DNA of 12,228 bases from an uncultured Chlamydiae bacterium. GTDB taxonomy: Bacteria; Chlamydiota; Chlamydiia; Chlamydiales; SM23-39. Location of the stretch: positions 1-12,228 of the forward strand of contig CAISYW010000017.1 of NCBI GenBank assembly GCA_903889795.1. Reading direction: 5' to 3'. The notes below the pieces were generated by a model, which was not told the origin of the DNA, did not search any database, and was given only the letters and a program-made list of their open reading frames with translations. Made by a program: the position numbers and the translations under genes. Below are positions 1 to 6,179 of the stretch, in pieces; the first letter of the stretch is position 1; each line of letters begins with the position of its first letter.

Positions 1-173
1 ATGTTCGAATCATAACGAGCATCGTTGAGCGCATGGGACATTTCATCGATGGTTAAAGGCCGAAAGGCATTGCGGACAAGTGGACGATTGATCGTGATTT
101 TTGCGATACCTTCAAACTTATGATATTTAATGTCTGTATAGGCTCCGCAGTTTTGCCATGATGTTGCTGTCAT
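1..173 (-). CDS. menB: MenB, 1,4-dihydroxy-2-naphthoyl-CoA synthase, N-terminal part (runs off left edge)
   Basis: Crotonase-fold enzyme that closes the second ring of menaquinone, turning o-succinylbenzoyl-CoA into 1,4-dihydroxy-2-naphthoyl-CoA in the cytoplasm. Reading the minus strand from the ATG at 171-173 gives 57 complete codons and no stop before the window ends. Residues 22-41 read GIAKITINRPLVRNAFRPLT, the MenB signature (from memory, E. coli MenB has almost the same string), followed by an EMSHALNDARYDSN segment typical of the first helices. The oxyanion-hole glycines and catalytic residues lie beyond the window, so an intact enzyme cannot be confirmed. No good Shine-Dalgarno sequence precedes the ATG. 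A TATAAA box lies 35-40 bases upstream. The four other men genes lie on the same strand beyond 3650, so menB is separated from menH by about 3.5 kb of unrelated DNA. Confidence 0.93.
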   Translation of the reverse strand, partial: MTATSWQNCGAYTDIKYHKFEGIAKITINRPLVRNAFRPLTIDEMSHALNDARYDSN

Positions 174-207
174 AGGATCGTTACATTTTAAACAACTTCG
201 TAGGTAT

Positions 208-213
208 TTTATA
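208..213 (-). promoter_or_regulatory. Possible -10 box for menB
   Basis: TATAAA on the minus strand, with its predicted start site about 28 bases before the menB ATG. I see no convincing -35 hexamer 16-18 bases further upstream. The box lies at the outer end of the 210-374 palindrome, so the element may supply part of the menB promoter. The call rests on motif match and position only. Confidence 0.25.
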
Positions 214-374
214 CTGCTGTCGGCCTGAACATTTGATTTTTCATCGACATCTTTTGCGCTCCAATATATCGCTCGATCTCGCTAACTTGCTGCAAGTTGA
301 CTTCGATCTCCGCAATACATTGGAACGCAAAATCTCGCCGTCAAAAATCAAAGCTTCAGGCCGGCAGCAGTATA
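210..374. repeat. 165-bp imperfect palindrome (MITE-like element)
   Basis: The outer 34 bases (210-243) match the reverse complement of 341-374 at 30 of 34 positions. The symmetry continues inward without gaps through a diverged 8-base stretch and then a 13-base stretch with one mismatch (324-332 region against 252-264). It reaches a perfect central hairpin, AACTTG-CTG-CAAGTT, at 284-298, with only about a 2-base offset near the centre. Both outer tips are TA-rich (TATACTGC at the left, GCAGTATA at the right), so a TA target duplication as made by IS630/Tc1-type transposases is conceivable. There is no room for a transposase. A 61-codon minus-strand frame across it has no family resemblance and is best read as stem sequence. 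It separates the toxin gene from menB and contains no other gene. Confidence 0.6.
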
Positions 375-438
375 GATGAACAGAGTTAAAAATGAGAATG
401 AAAAGTGACGATCTCTTTGTAGACACTCTGCCGTTTTG

Positions 439-1305
439 TTATGAAAATCGTATGCGAGGAAGGAGACTCAAGAAAAAATCTTTAGACCAAACATCTAACT
501 CTTTGGGATCGCGAATAAATCGACGAAGATCTTCCTTGGCTGCTTGAATGTTCAATCCAATAATTTTTTGTTTCATAAGATCGATCAAATTTTCTTGAGT
601 TAGGGTGTTTTCGTTTGAATAATGGCCCGATTGCCTCATTCGCGATTCCAGGTGTGCCAAATGGAGGGAAAATCCTTTGGTGATATACCAGATGAAATCA
701 TACCAATCTCTTCCCTTCACTCGAACTTTATAGGGCCGGCATAATAATGCATGCACTTTTCCCGCAAACAAATCATCAGGGATGTAAGTACGAATCGAAA
801 AGGGGATTGGCTTGAGGAGATAGCGCACTTCAGTCGAAAAATGAGGCGGGGGATCAATATCGATCTCCAGCTTAATTTTTATGAACTCATTGGACTGGGT
901 ATGTTTTCGCAGAGATTCATCCAGACCAATTCGAATGAACGTTTCGAGTGTTCCTGTCTTTAAAAAAGCCGAATGAATGGTGTCATCGGGGAGGTTATTT
1001 TTATATTCGGTTTTGATGGGAAGGCCGGAAATTTCTAACTCTTCTTCTATCGATTTGAGAAAGGGGGAGAGATTAAAATTTCGATTCGGTTTGAGCAGTG
1101 AAAAATCTAAATCCTCGCTAAATCGATTGAGTCCATAGAGAATTCGAAGAGATGTACCGCCGTAAAAAGCGGCATGTTCAAAAAATTTGGCTCTCCATAG
1201 GCCAAGCAGGGCGATTTCTTGTAAAATCTCATGAATGGCTCGTTCGTATTCGTTTTTTGTTTGCGGGTGGTAGTCGTCGAGCATTCTGGTAATCATATTT
1301 TTCAT
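439..1305 (-). CDS. abiEii: AbiEii/AbiGii-family nucleotidyltransferase toxin
   Basis: Toxin half of an AbiE-type toxin-antitoxin system, 288 residues. The fold is a DNA polymerase beta-like nucleotidyltransferase. Residues 49-68 read GGTSLRILYGLNRFSEDLDF, giving the GGTS nucleotide-binding motif and the metal-binding pair D65/D67. A third acidic site lies in EIDIDPPP (146-153). K182 and the KGRDWYDF block (196-203) match the conserved C-terminal basic/acidic motifs. Characterised relatives (streptococcal AbiEii, mycobacterial MenT toxins) bind NTPs, and some MenT enzymes add nucleotides to tRNA acceptor ends. The substrate here is unknown. The ATG overlaps the antitoxin stop as ATGA, so translation is coupled. 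All motifs are present, so the gene looks functional. MenT is only a toxin name and has no link to menaquinone. Confidence 0.92.
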   Translation of the reverse strand: MKNMITRMLDDYHPQTKNEYERAIHEILQEIALLGLWRAKFFEHAAFYGGTSLRILYGLNRFSEDLDFSLLKPNRNFNLSPFLKSIEEELEISGLPIKTEYKNNLPDDTIHSAFLKTGTLETFIRIGLDESLRKHTQSNEFIKIKLEIDIDPPPHFSTEVRYLLKPIPFSIRTYIPDDLFAGKVHALLCRPYKVRVKGRDWYDFIWYITKGFSLHLAHLESRMRQSGHYSNENTLTQENLIDLMKQKIIGLNIQAAKEDLRRFIRDPKELDVWSKDFFLSLLPRIRFS

Positions 1306-1919
1306 AGCTGGCTCAACATCGCAACGCTGTTTTTGTGATAGATTTTTGCAATTTCTTTGAGTAGTCCAAAATCAAAGGAACGAAACATCGATTCGTCAAT
1401 TCTCATTTCTTCAAAAAGATAGTGGCGAAGTTGATCGATGGTTCGGATGCCAGAGGTGCGATAAACCAGATCGGCCAGGGCTTTTTCGCGAGAGGCGATG
1501 AAATAGCCCCCCTCTTTTTCTAAATTACGATATTCGATTCCGATTTTGAACTTTTGGGGATCAATGGCCCGATATTCAAACTGTCCGATTGGAGTTTGGT
1601 AGGTCTTTGAATCTCCTATAGCAAGAGAGGTGATGACTTGCGATCGCTCGGCAATGAGGCCATAGGAGCTTAAGGCGTATTCAAACGATACACAAGATGG
1701 GCCGTATATGAGATTGGCTACTGTCTCAAGGCATAAAGGCTCTCGCCGCCAGTTTTCGCCGAAAACATATAAGCCTTTTTTGACTCGAATTATTTTTCCA
1801 TCCCTTACGAAAGATGAAATTTTGTCGCGAACTTTTTTTAAAGAACCGAAGTAATCGGCAATAAGCTGAAAATCAAATACTTCTATGGAAACGCTGTGTC
1901 TAAAGTCTTCAAAATTCAT
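1302..1919 (-). CDS. abiEi: AbiEi-family antitoxin / transcriptional repressor
   Basis: Antitoxin half of the AbiE pair, 205 residues, encoded upstream of the toxin as is usual. Residues about 17-53 (QLIADYFGSLKKVRDKISSF, then RDGKIIRVKKGLYVF) look like the winged-helix DNA-binding domain. The centre (YGPSCVSFEYALSSYGLI and REKALADLVY) matches the AbiEi C-terminal domain that neutralises the toxin indirectly. Known AbiEi proteins repress their own promoter by binding inverted repeats. A clean palindrome lies 30-48 bases upstream of this ATG. The ATG at 1917-1919 starts right after a short AT-rich leader with no obvious ribosome-binding site, so leaderless or weakly initiated translation is possible. 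The TGA stop overlaps the toxin ATG by four bases. Confidence 0.88.
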   Translation of the reverse strand: MNFEDFRHSVSIEVFDFQLIADYFGSLKKVRDKISSFVRDGKIIRVKKGLYVFGENWRREPLCLETVANLIYGPSCVSFEYALSSYGLIAERSQVITSLAIGDSKTYQTPIGQFEYRAIDPQKFKIGIEYRNLEKEGGYFIASREKALADLVYRTSGIRTIDQLRHYLFEEMRIDESMFRSFDFGLLKEIAKIYHKNSVAMLSQL

Positions 1920-1940
1920 AAATTCAAATTAACGCATTTT

Positions 1941-1975
1941 CCTGAGTTTGTCCAGCTTTTCTGGACATACTGAGT
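1941..1975 (-). promoter_or_regulatory. Palindromic operator and possible promoter of abiEi-abiEii
   Basis: The core is TGTCCAG-CTTTT-CTGGACA at 1949-1967, a perfect 7-bp inverted repeat. The outer sequences extend the symmetry to 15-base arms with three mismatches (1941-1955 against 1961-1975). On the minus strand the right half of the core contains TGGACA, one base off a TTGACA -35 box. Seventeen bases further is TAATTT, a poor -10 whose start site would fall almost at the abiEi ATG. The symmetry is directly visible. Binding by AbiEi is inferred from position and from how the family regulates itself. Confidence 0.6.
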
Positions 1976-2069
1976 AAAAGTTAATCATAACCGAGCTGAG
2001 GTTGTTGTAAATCCCTTATAATAATAATTTTAGAGATCTCGGTGATTAATTGATTCCAATCTATACTCC

Positions 2070-2315
2070 TTCCAGCCGGAACATTCCGGTCTTTTTGAAG
2101 CTCCGCTGAGCGTTTCATTGTTGCAATGAAGCGTTGTTTTGGCAAAAATAGTCGTGTTGAACGCATCGCTTGCCTTGAGTCCCATCCCTTCATGGGTGGG
2201 TCAAGGCAAGCTATATGATAACGCGGTAAGCGGCGGAAAAATCTCCTCCTTTCAGGGAGGAGTTCTTCAAAATTCCTCGTCTTGTAATAGAAGCTTCTTA
2301 GAGTCTTCTCTAAGA
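2070..2315 (+). mobile_element. Hairpin-rich stretch, probably a remnant IS200/IS605-type end
   Basis: Five stem-loops occur in 240 bases: CCGGAA-CA-TTCCGG (2076-2089); a 10-bp stem with one G-T pair and a TTG loop (2111-2133); an 11-bp perfect stem GCTTGCCTTGA / TCAAGGCAAGC with further pairing inside (2168-2211); CTCCTCC-TTTCAG-GGAGGAG (2243-2262); and CTTAGAG-TCTT-CTCTAAG (2297-2314). A GC-rich hairpin with a TTTCAG loop followed by TTCTTCAA (2263-2270) resembles the right ends of IS200/IS605 elements, where subterminal hairpins guide TnpA and the 3' transcript can be the TnpB guide RNA. No tnpA or tnpB frame survives, and the short frames crossing it lack family motifs. Alternatives are a structured leader for the MFS gene or a set of terminators. 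The stems are certain, the family assignment is not. Confidence 0.38.
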
Positions 2316-2346
2316 TGTCTTTGAGCCGAGGACAAAGCAGAAGGAT

Positions 2347-2352
2347 AAAGGA
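2347..2352 (+). promoter_or_regulatory. Ribosome-binding site of the MFS gene
   Basis: AAAGGA lies five bases before the ATG at 2358, a good Shine-Dalgarno match and spacing. It fixes the start of the transporter. No convincing -35/-10 pair was found upstream. TGTAAT at 2283-2288 could be a -10, but has no matching -35. Confidence 0.6.
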
Positions 2353-2357
2353 ACTCT

Positions 2358-3653
2358 ATGACACAAAAAGCAATTAATGAGCATTTGGCTTATCCGGTTC
2401 GTGCATGGACCATATGGCTTCTCAGCGCAATTTTTATGTTTTATAAATATGCCATTGAAGTGTCTCCCAGTGTAATGACCGCAACGTTGATGAGAACTTT
2501 TCAGATTAGCGGCGTGGAACTCGGGAATTTAGCTGCTTGTTATTTTTATGCTTATCTCCTTTTGCAAATTCCTGCAGGGTTGCTTCTGGATCGATTCGGA
2601 CCTAGAAAAACGACAACGATTGCTATTGCTGTGTGTGCGGTAGGAAGTCTTGTTTTTGCCGGAGCAGAGACAGTGCTCATGGCTGGGATCGGACGATTTT
2701 TAACTGGTGCGGGCGCAGCCTTTGCCGCGGTTAATTGCCTGAAACTGATTGCAAACTGGTTTCCGTTTAGACAATTCGCTTTTATGGCGGGTCTGATGAT
2801 GACGATGGCGATGCTTGGCGCTGTTGGCGGACAAGCTCCTTTAGCGGCGTTTATTCAAAAGATGGAATGGCGTCATGCAATTGATGTAATCGGGATAGCA
2901 GGACTCGTTTTATCTGCTGTTTTCTGGTTTGTTGTTCGCGATCAGTCTCCTGATCATGATAGAGAAAGGCATATCGTATCGGATAAGATTGCACTTTTTG
3001 ACAGCTTGAAACTGGTCTTTAAAAATCCTCAATCATGGTGGCTGTCGGCTTACAGCGGTTTTGCCTTTGCTCCGGTTATGGTGTTTGGCGGTTTGTGGGG
3101 AGTCTCGTTTATTGCTCAGTCATTTGCGCTATCGCACAACATGTCGGCGCAAATGGTGTCGATGATCTTTATCGGTTTTGCCGTCGGAGCTCCTGTTTTT
3201 GGTTGGTTTTCTGACTGGCTAGGCAAACGGCGCATCGTTATGCTGTGGGGTACCATTATATCTCTTATATCCATATCCATCGTGATTTATACTCCAAGCA
3301 TTTCTCTCTATTTACTGGTTTTTTTGCTGTTTATTTTTGGGTTTTCCATCAGCAGCTTTTTGCTTTGCTTTACAATGATTTGTGAGATTAATTTGCCAAT
3401 TCTTGCCGCAACTGCGATCGGATTTATGAATGCTTTCGATGCTCTGCTCGGGGCCTGTTCAGATCCGATGACCGGTAAGTTTCTCGATTTAGGATGGGAC
3501 GGACAGATTATTGAAGGAGCGAGGATCTTTTCAGTGGGCGCTTATAAGGCCGCTTTTTTGACTCTTCCCATTTATTTAATTATTTCGCTTATCATGATCA
3601 TGAAGGTTAAGGAAACTCATTGTAAGCCGGTACGTCCGACTTCCTTGCCTTAA
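2358..3653 (+). CDS. MFS transporter, Pht-like (intraphagosomal nutrient transporter style)
   Basis: Inner-membrane permease of the major facilitator superfamily, 431 residues with about 12 hydrophobic segments. Residues 36-40 (SPSVM), 62-70 (YFYAYLLLQ) and 71-84 (IPAGLLLDRFGPRK, containing the MFS motif A between helices 2 and 3) are followed by RFLTGAGAAFAAVNCLKLIA (113-132). A second motif-A-like loop, FSDWLGKRR, marks the second half. The VSPSVM...YFYAY...QIP.GLLLDRFGPR pattern is shared with the Pht family of Legionella and relatives in Coxiella and Francisella, some of which import amino acids or pyrimidines in the host vacuole. The substrate here cannot be told. A good AAAGGA site supports the start. 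It is the only convincing plus-strand gene. Its TAA overlaps the menH TAA tail to tail, and lateral acquisition is plausible. Confidence 0.85.
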   Translation: MTQKAINEHLAYPVRAWTIWLLSAIFMFYKYAIEVSPSVMTATLMRTFQISGVELGNLAACYFYAYLLLQIPAGLLLDRFGPRKTTTIAIAVCAVGSLVFAGAETVLMAGIGRFLTGAGAAFAAVNCLKLIANWFPFRQFAFMAGLMMTMAMLGAVGGQAPLAAFIQKMEWRHAIDVIGIAGLVLSAVFWFVVRDQSPDHDRERHIVSDKIALFDSLKLVFKNPQSWWLSAYSGFAFAPVMVFGGLWGVSFIAQSFALSHNMSAQMVSMIFIGFAVGAPVFGWFSDWLGKRRIVMLWGTIISLISISIVIYTPSISLYLLVFLLFIFGFSISSFLLCFTMICEINLPILAATAIGFMNAFDALLGACSDPMTGKFLDLGWDGQIIEGARIFSVGAYKAAFLTLPIYLIISLIMIMKVKETHCKPVRPTSLP

Positions 3654-4417
3654 GAGTTTAGTACACAGTTAACAAAGTTAATGCCGCTTCCTGAAGGAAG
3701 CGGCATTAAAAAACGAGAGATCTCTTCCGGCGATTCAAAATGAAGTGTGTGGCCGGCTCCGGCAATACACGAAGCTGTCGGCCAGTTGGAGTAGAGTTCG
3801 GCGAGTTTTTCATCTTTTTCACCATAAGCTATTTGAATTGGGCGAGAAAAAGTGAGTAATTGATCACGGTAACAAATTTGATGGCCGAGACTCCAGGTTA
3901 GAAGTGCTTTGATAGGCTCGCTTGGTTTTTGCAATGTTCTCGCTGACAATATTTCATTCAAAGCCTGTTTGTTTTGGCCTAGTGAAGAGAATATTGGCTG
4001 GTTATACCAATGAAATATAAATTCGTCCCACGGTAGCGAAAGGATCTTTTGAGCCCAAATCTGATCGGTCTGAAGGCGTGCTGTTTTATCCGCATTGCTG
4101 GAAAGTCCATAATTCGTTGAGAGAAGTGTTAATGAATGAATCCGCACAGGATGGCTCAGAGCGAATCGCATAGCCAATCTGCCTCCAAGCGAATAACCGA
4201 CCAGATCGATGGGCTCTAATGGGAGTGAGCGGGATAGTTGATCTTCAATTTTGATCTCCGACCAAGGTGTTTTTCCATGTCCCGGCAAATCAAAGGCGAT
4301 ACAAGTCCGTCCGTGTAAATGAGAAACCATCTTGCGCCAATCGCTGCCTCTTCCCAGAAAACCGTGAAGCAAGACGATTGGCACGCCGGAGCCTTTTCTT
4401 AAGATTTCACAAAACAA
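3650..4417 (-). CDS. menH: MenH, SHCHC synthase (alpha/beta hydrolase)
   Basis: Removes pyruvate from the MenD product SEPHCHC to give 2-succinyl-6-hydroxy-2,4-cyclohexadiene-1-carboxylate. With a TTG start at 4415-4417 the protein has 255 residues. I chose this TTG because AAGGA lies eight bases before it and it puts HGFLG at residues 18-22, as in the family. A TTG at 4438 with a weaker upstream site would add seven residues. The triad is visible: nucleophile S76 in GYSLGG, D202 in YGEKD, and H223 in GAGHTLHFESPEE. The gene overlaps the end of menD by 11 bases, implying coupled expression. After the usual C-terminal helix (EEISRFL) there is an extra tail of 18 residues, 11 of them spelled by a 14-bp hairpin, so the original stop was probably lost. 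The stop overlaps that of the convergent MFS gene. Confidence 0.9.
   Translation of the reverse strand: MFCEILRKGSGVPIVLLHGFLGRGSDWRKMVSHLHGRTCIAFDLPGHGKTPWSEIKIEDQLSRSLPLEPIDLVGYSLGGRLAMRFALSHPVRIHSLTLLSTNYGLSSNADKTARLQTDQIWAQKILSLPWDEFIFHWYNQPIFSSLGQNKQALNEILSARTLQKPSEPIKALLTWSLGHQICYRDQLLTFSRPIQIAYGEKDEKLAELYSNWPTASCIAGAGHTLHFESPEEISRFLMPLPSGSGINFVNCVLNS
3678..3709 (-). terminator. 14-bp perfect stem-loop inside the menH 3' end
   Basis: Arms 3678-3691 (TTAATGCCGCTTCC) and 3696-3709 pair perfectly around a TGAA loop, forming a very stable hairpin between two convergent genes. It would fold in transcripts from either side. Neither side has a classic U-run after the stem. The six-base A-run at 3708-3713 follows the stem on the plus strand. 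On the minus strand the stem is followed by AACTTTGTT, only moderately T-rich. It may act as a weak terminator or as a 3'-end stabiliser. It lies within the coding region and encodes MenH residues LMPLPSGSGIN. Confidence 0.4.
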
Positions 4418-6101
4418 GAGACGGTTCCTTTGACTCAAGTTTCTTCTTAAAGCATCTGTTCTCTTCTCGAGATGTATTGATCTCTAAAATGAATGCTTTA
4501 GAGATGGAAAAAATCTCACCCCAATCGTTTGAAGTTGCACATCGATAGGGTATATCAAACATTTGGGCGATCCGATCGAATTGCCATGCGTGGGGCGATC
4601 CAAATAGCTTTTCGAAATGATCCGGTTCCCGAGCGACGGGAAGTTGTGAAAAAATACCGCCCCCAAAATTATTTGAAATGATCAAGAGAAAGGGCGTATC
4701 AATTTTGGCTAATAGTGAAATGGAGTTGAGATCGTATAGACAGGATTGATCTCCGATGATGGCCAAAAGCGGTGTTTTTAATGAACAGGCGATTCCTGCC
4801 GCTGTGGCGATCTGGCCATCAATGCCGGCGAGACCTCGGTTGGCGAAAATGAATTTTGGATTGCGCGGGAAAAAAAATCGGTCGGCATCGCGAATAGGCA
4901 GGCTATTGCCTAAAAACAGCGACCAGTCGCTGGGTAGTTGTTCACCCAGGCTGCGCATCATGTCCGCCTCCGTAAAAAGATGAGGGGTTGAAAAATGAGC
5001 GTCAATGTTTTTGTCAATGAGAGCGTCTATTATCTTGAATCGGTTCAGCCAATTGCGATCGGGATTTTCCTTGATGAAAAGTGCTTGGCAAAAGCGGGCA
5101 GGATCGGCATAGATCCTTGTGGGACGACAATGAAGAGGATCAATCCGTTCCGGATGCGAATGGATATGAAGGGTGGGAACTTGCGAGCGTTTTATCCATT
5201 CCATGAGATCTTTGGAGATAAATGAGCCTCCCATATGCAAGATCAGATCGGGGTTTAGCGGCATCTTTGAGTGAATGGCTAAATCGAAATGCACGATGGA
5301 TTCGTCGGATTTTTTTTGACAGCGAATTTGGGAGAGGAGATCGCCCCATATTGGCCAACTCAATCGCTTGGCCAGAGAGAGGATTGGGGAAAGATCGTAT
5401 CCGGGAGGAAGACGCCCGATTAAGATCACTCCCTGTTTAGCCTGTTGCAACTGATGAGCGCAATGGTTCACGGCTTGGGAGTCAATCTCTAAATGCGGAG
5501 AAAAATATGCTTGGCGGAGGCCTTCTTTTTGCGGTTCGGCCAGCATAAAGAGGGGCTCGCGGAATTGACAATTGAGATGAACGGGACCTTTTCGCATGGC
5601 TTGGAAAACAGCAAAAGCCGCCTGGGAGCGGATAAAATCTTCGGTGAGCGATTCATCGGGACAGGGAAGATCGGCTTGCCAAAGAACAAAATTGTGAAAG
5701 ATCTTGATTTGGTCGGTTGATTGTTGATCGCCGGAATCGCGCAATTCCGCCGGACGGTCTGCAGTTAATAAAATAAGAGGCACATGGCTATGATAGGCTT
5801 CCATGACGGCCGGTAAAAGATTACCGACTGCTGTTCCCGAAGTGACGATGATTGCGGTCGGGAATTGTTTTACCAGGCTTATCCCTAGAGCATAAAATCC
5901 GAGACCTCTTTCATCGAAATGAGTCTTGACATTTGCCTTATGATGCCTTGCCGCTGCTAAAGCTAGGGGAGTGCTGCGCGATCCCGGAGCGATGCAAAAA
6001 TTGACAACGCCCTGCTGAATCAATTGATCGATCAAGCAATGGGACCAACCATTGTTATTCATCCGGTTATTATCAGTATTTATTATTTTAAACTCCATCA
6101 T
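4407..6101 (-). CDS. menD: MenD, SEPHCHC synthase (ThDP-dependent)
   Basis: Condenses isochorismate with the succinic-semialdehyde-ThDP intermediate formed from 2-oxoglutarate, the first committed step of classical menaquinone synthesis. It has 564 residues, close to E. coli MenD (556). The N-terminal domain shows APGSRSTPLALAA (38-50), HFDERGLGFYALG (61-73; E64 is the glutamate expected to activate ThDP) and TSGTAVGNLLPA (87-98). LTADRPAEL lies at 112-120. The C-terminal ThDP domain has NRGLAGIDGQIATAAG (421-436), GDQS (450-453) and NN at 477-478 for the cofactor diphosphate and Mg2+. ATGs at 6101 and 6098 and a later ATG at 6062 are all possible starts, and none has a clear Shine-Dalgarno site. 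The region just upstream is occupied by an inverted repeat ending eight bases before the first ATG. The stop lies inside menH. Confidence 0.96.
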   Translation of the reverse strand: MMEFKIINTDNNRMNNNGWSHCLIDQLIQQGVVNFCIAPGSRSTPLALAAARHHKANVKTHFDERGLGFYALGISLVKQFPTAIIVTSGTAVGNLLPAVMEAYHSHVPLILLTADRPAELRDSGDQQSTDQIKIFHNFVLWQADLPCPDESLTEDFIRSQAAFAVFQAMRKGPVHLNCQFREPLFMLAEPQKEGLRQAYFSPHLEIDSQAVNHCAHQLQQAKQGVILIGRLPPGYDLSPILSLAKRLSWPIWGDLLSQIRCQKKSDESIVHFDLAIHSKMPLNPDLILHMGGSFISKDLMEWIKRSQVPTLHIHSHPERIDPLHCRPTRIYADPARFCQALFIKENPDRNWLNRFKIIDALIDKNIDAHFSTPHLFTEADMMRSLGEQLPSDWSLFLGNSLPIRDADRFFFPRNPKFIFANRGLAGIDGQIATAAGIACSLKTPLLAIIGDQSCLYDLNSISLLAKIDTPFLLIISNNFGGGIFSQLPVAREPDHFEKLFGSPHAWQFDRIAQMFDIPYRCATSNDWGEIFSISKAFILEINTSREENRCFKKKLESKEPSLVL

Positions 6102-6109
6102 TGAAAAAT

Positions 6110-6170
6110 ATACCGAACGCGACTCAAAAATCGACTTTGGCCATGCCGTTTTTTGAGTCGCGTTCGGTAT
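6110..6170. repeat. Inverted repeat with 21-bp perfect arms between CPBP gene and menD
   Basis: The arms 6110-6130 (begins ATACCGAACGCGACTC) and 6150-6170 are exact reverse complements, separated by 19 bases that contain TTGGCCATGCC. The element almost fills the 78-base gap between the CPBP stop and the menD start. Read in the minus direction the stem is followed by ATTTTTC, so the transcript could form an intrinsic-terminator-like structure eight bases before the menD ATG. One arm recurs with one mismatch over 24 bases at 12136-12159, so this belongs to a dispersed repeat family and is not a one-off terminator. Confidence 0.8.
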
Positions 6171-6179
6171 TTGATCTTT

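Noticed and set aside
241..426. 61-codon minus-strand reading frame
   Set aside because: It runs across one arm and the centre of the 165-bp palindrome, has a low-complexity Ser/Arg/Cys composition and no ribosome site or recognisable domain.
439..1305. Toxin linked to menaquinone because of the MenT name
   Set aside because: MenT in the toxin literature denotes a mycobacterial AbiEii-like nucleotidyltransferase. The name coincidence is not a functional link.
1981..2324. Short frames on both strands upstream of the MFS gene, considered as tnpB remnants
   Set aside because: No RuvC or zinc-finger motif can be read. The stretch is dominated by hairpins, so I kept only the structural call.
3678..3709. 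Classical rho-independent terminator
   Set aside because: The stem is excellent, but neither strand has a proper T-run right after it and it lies inside menH. It is listed only as a possible terminator.
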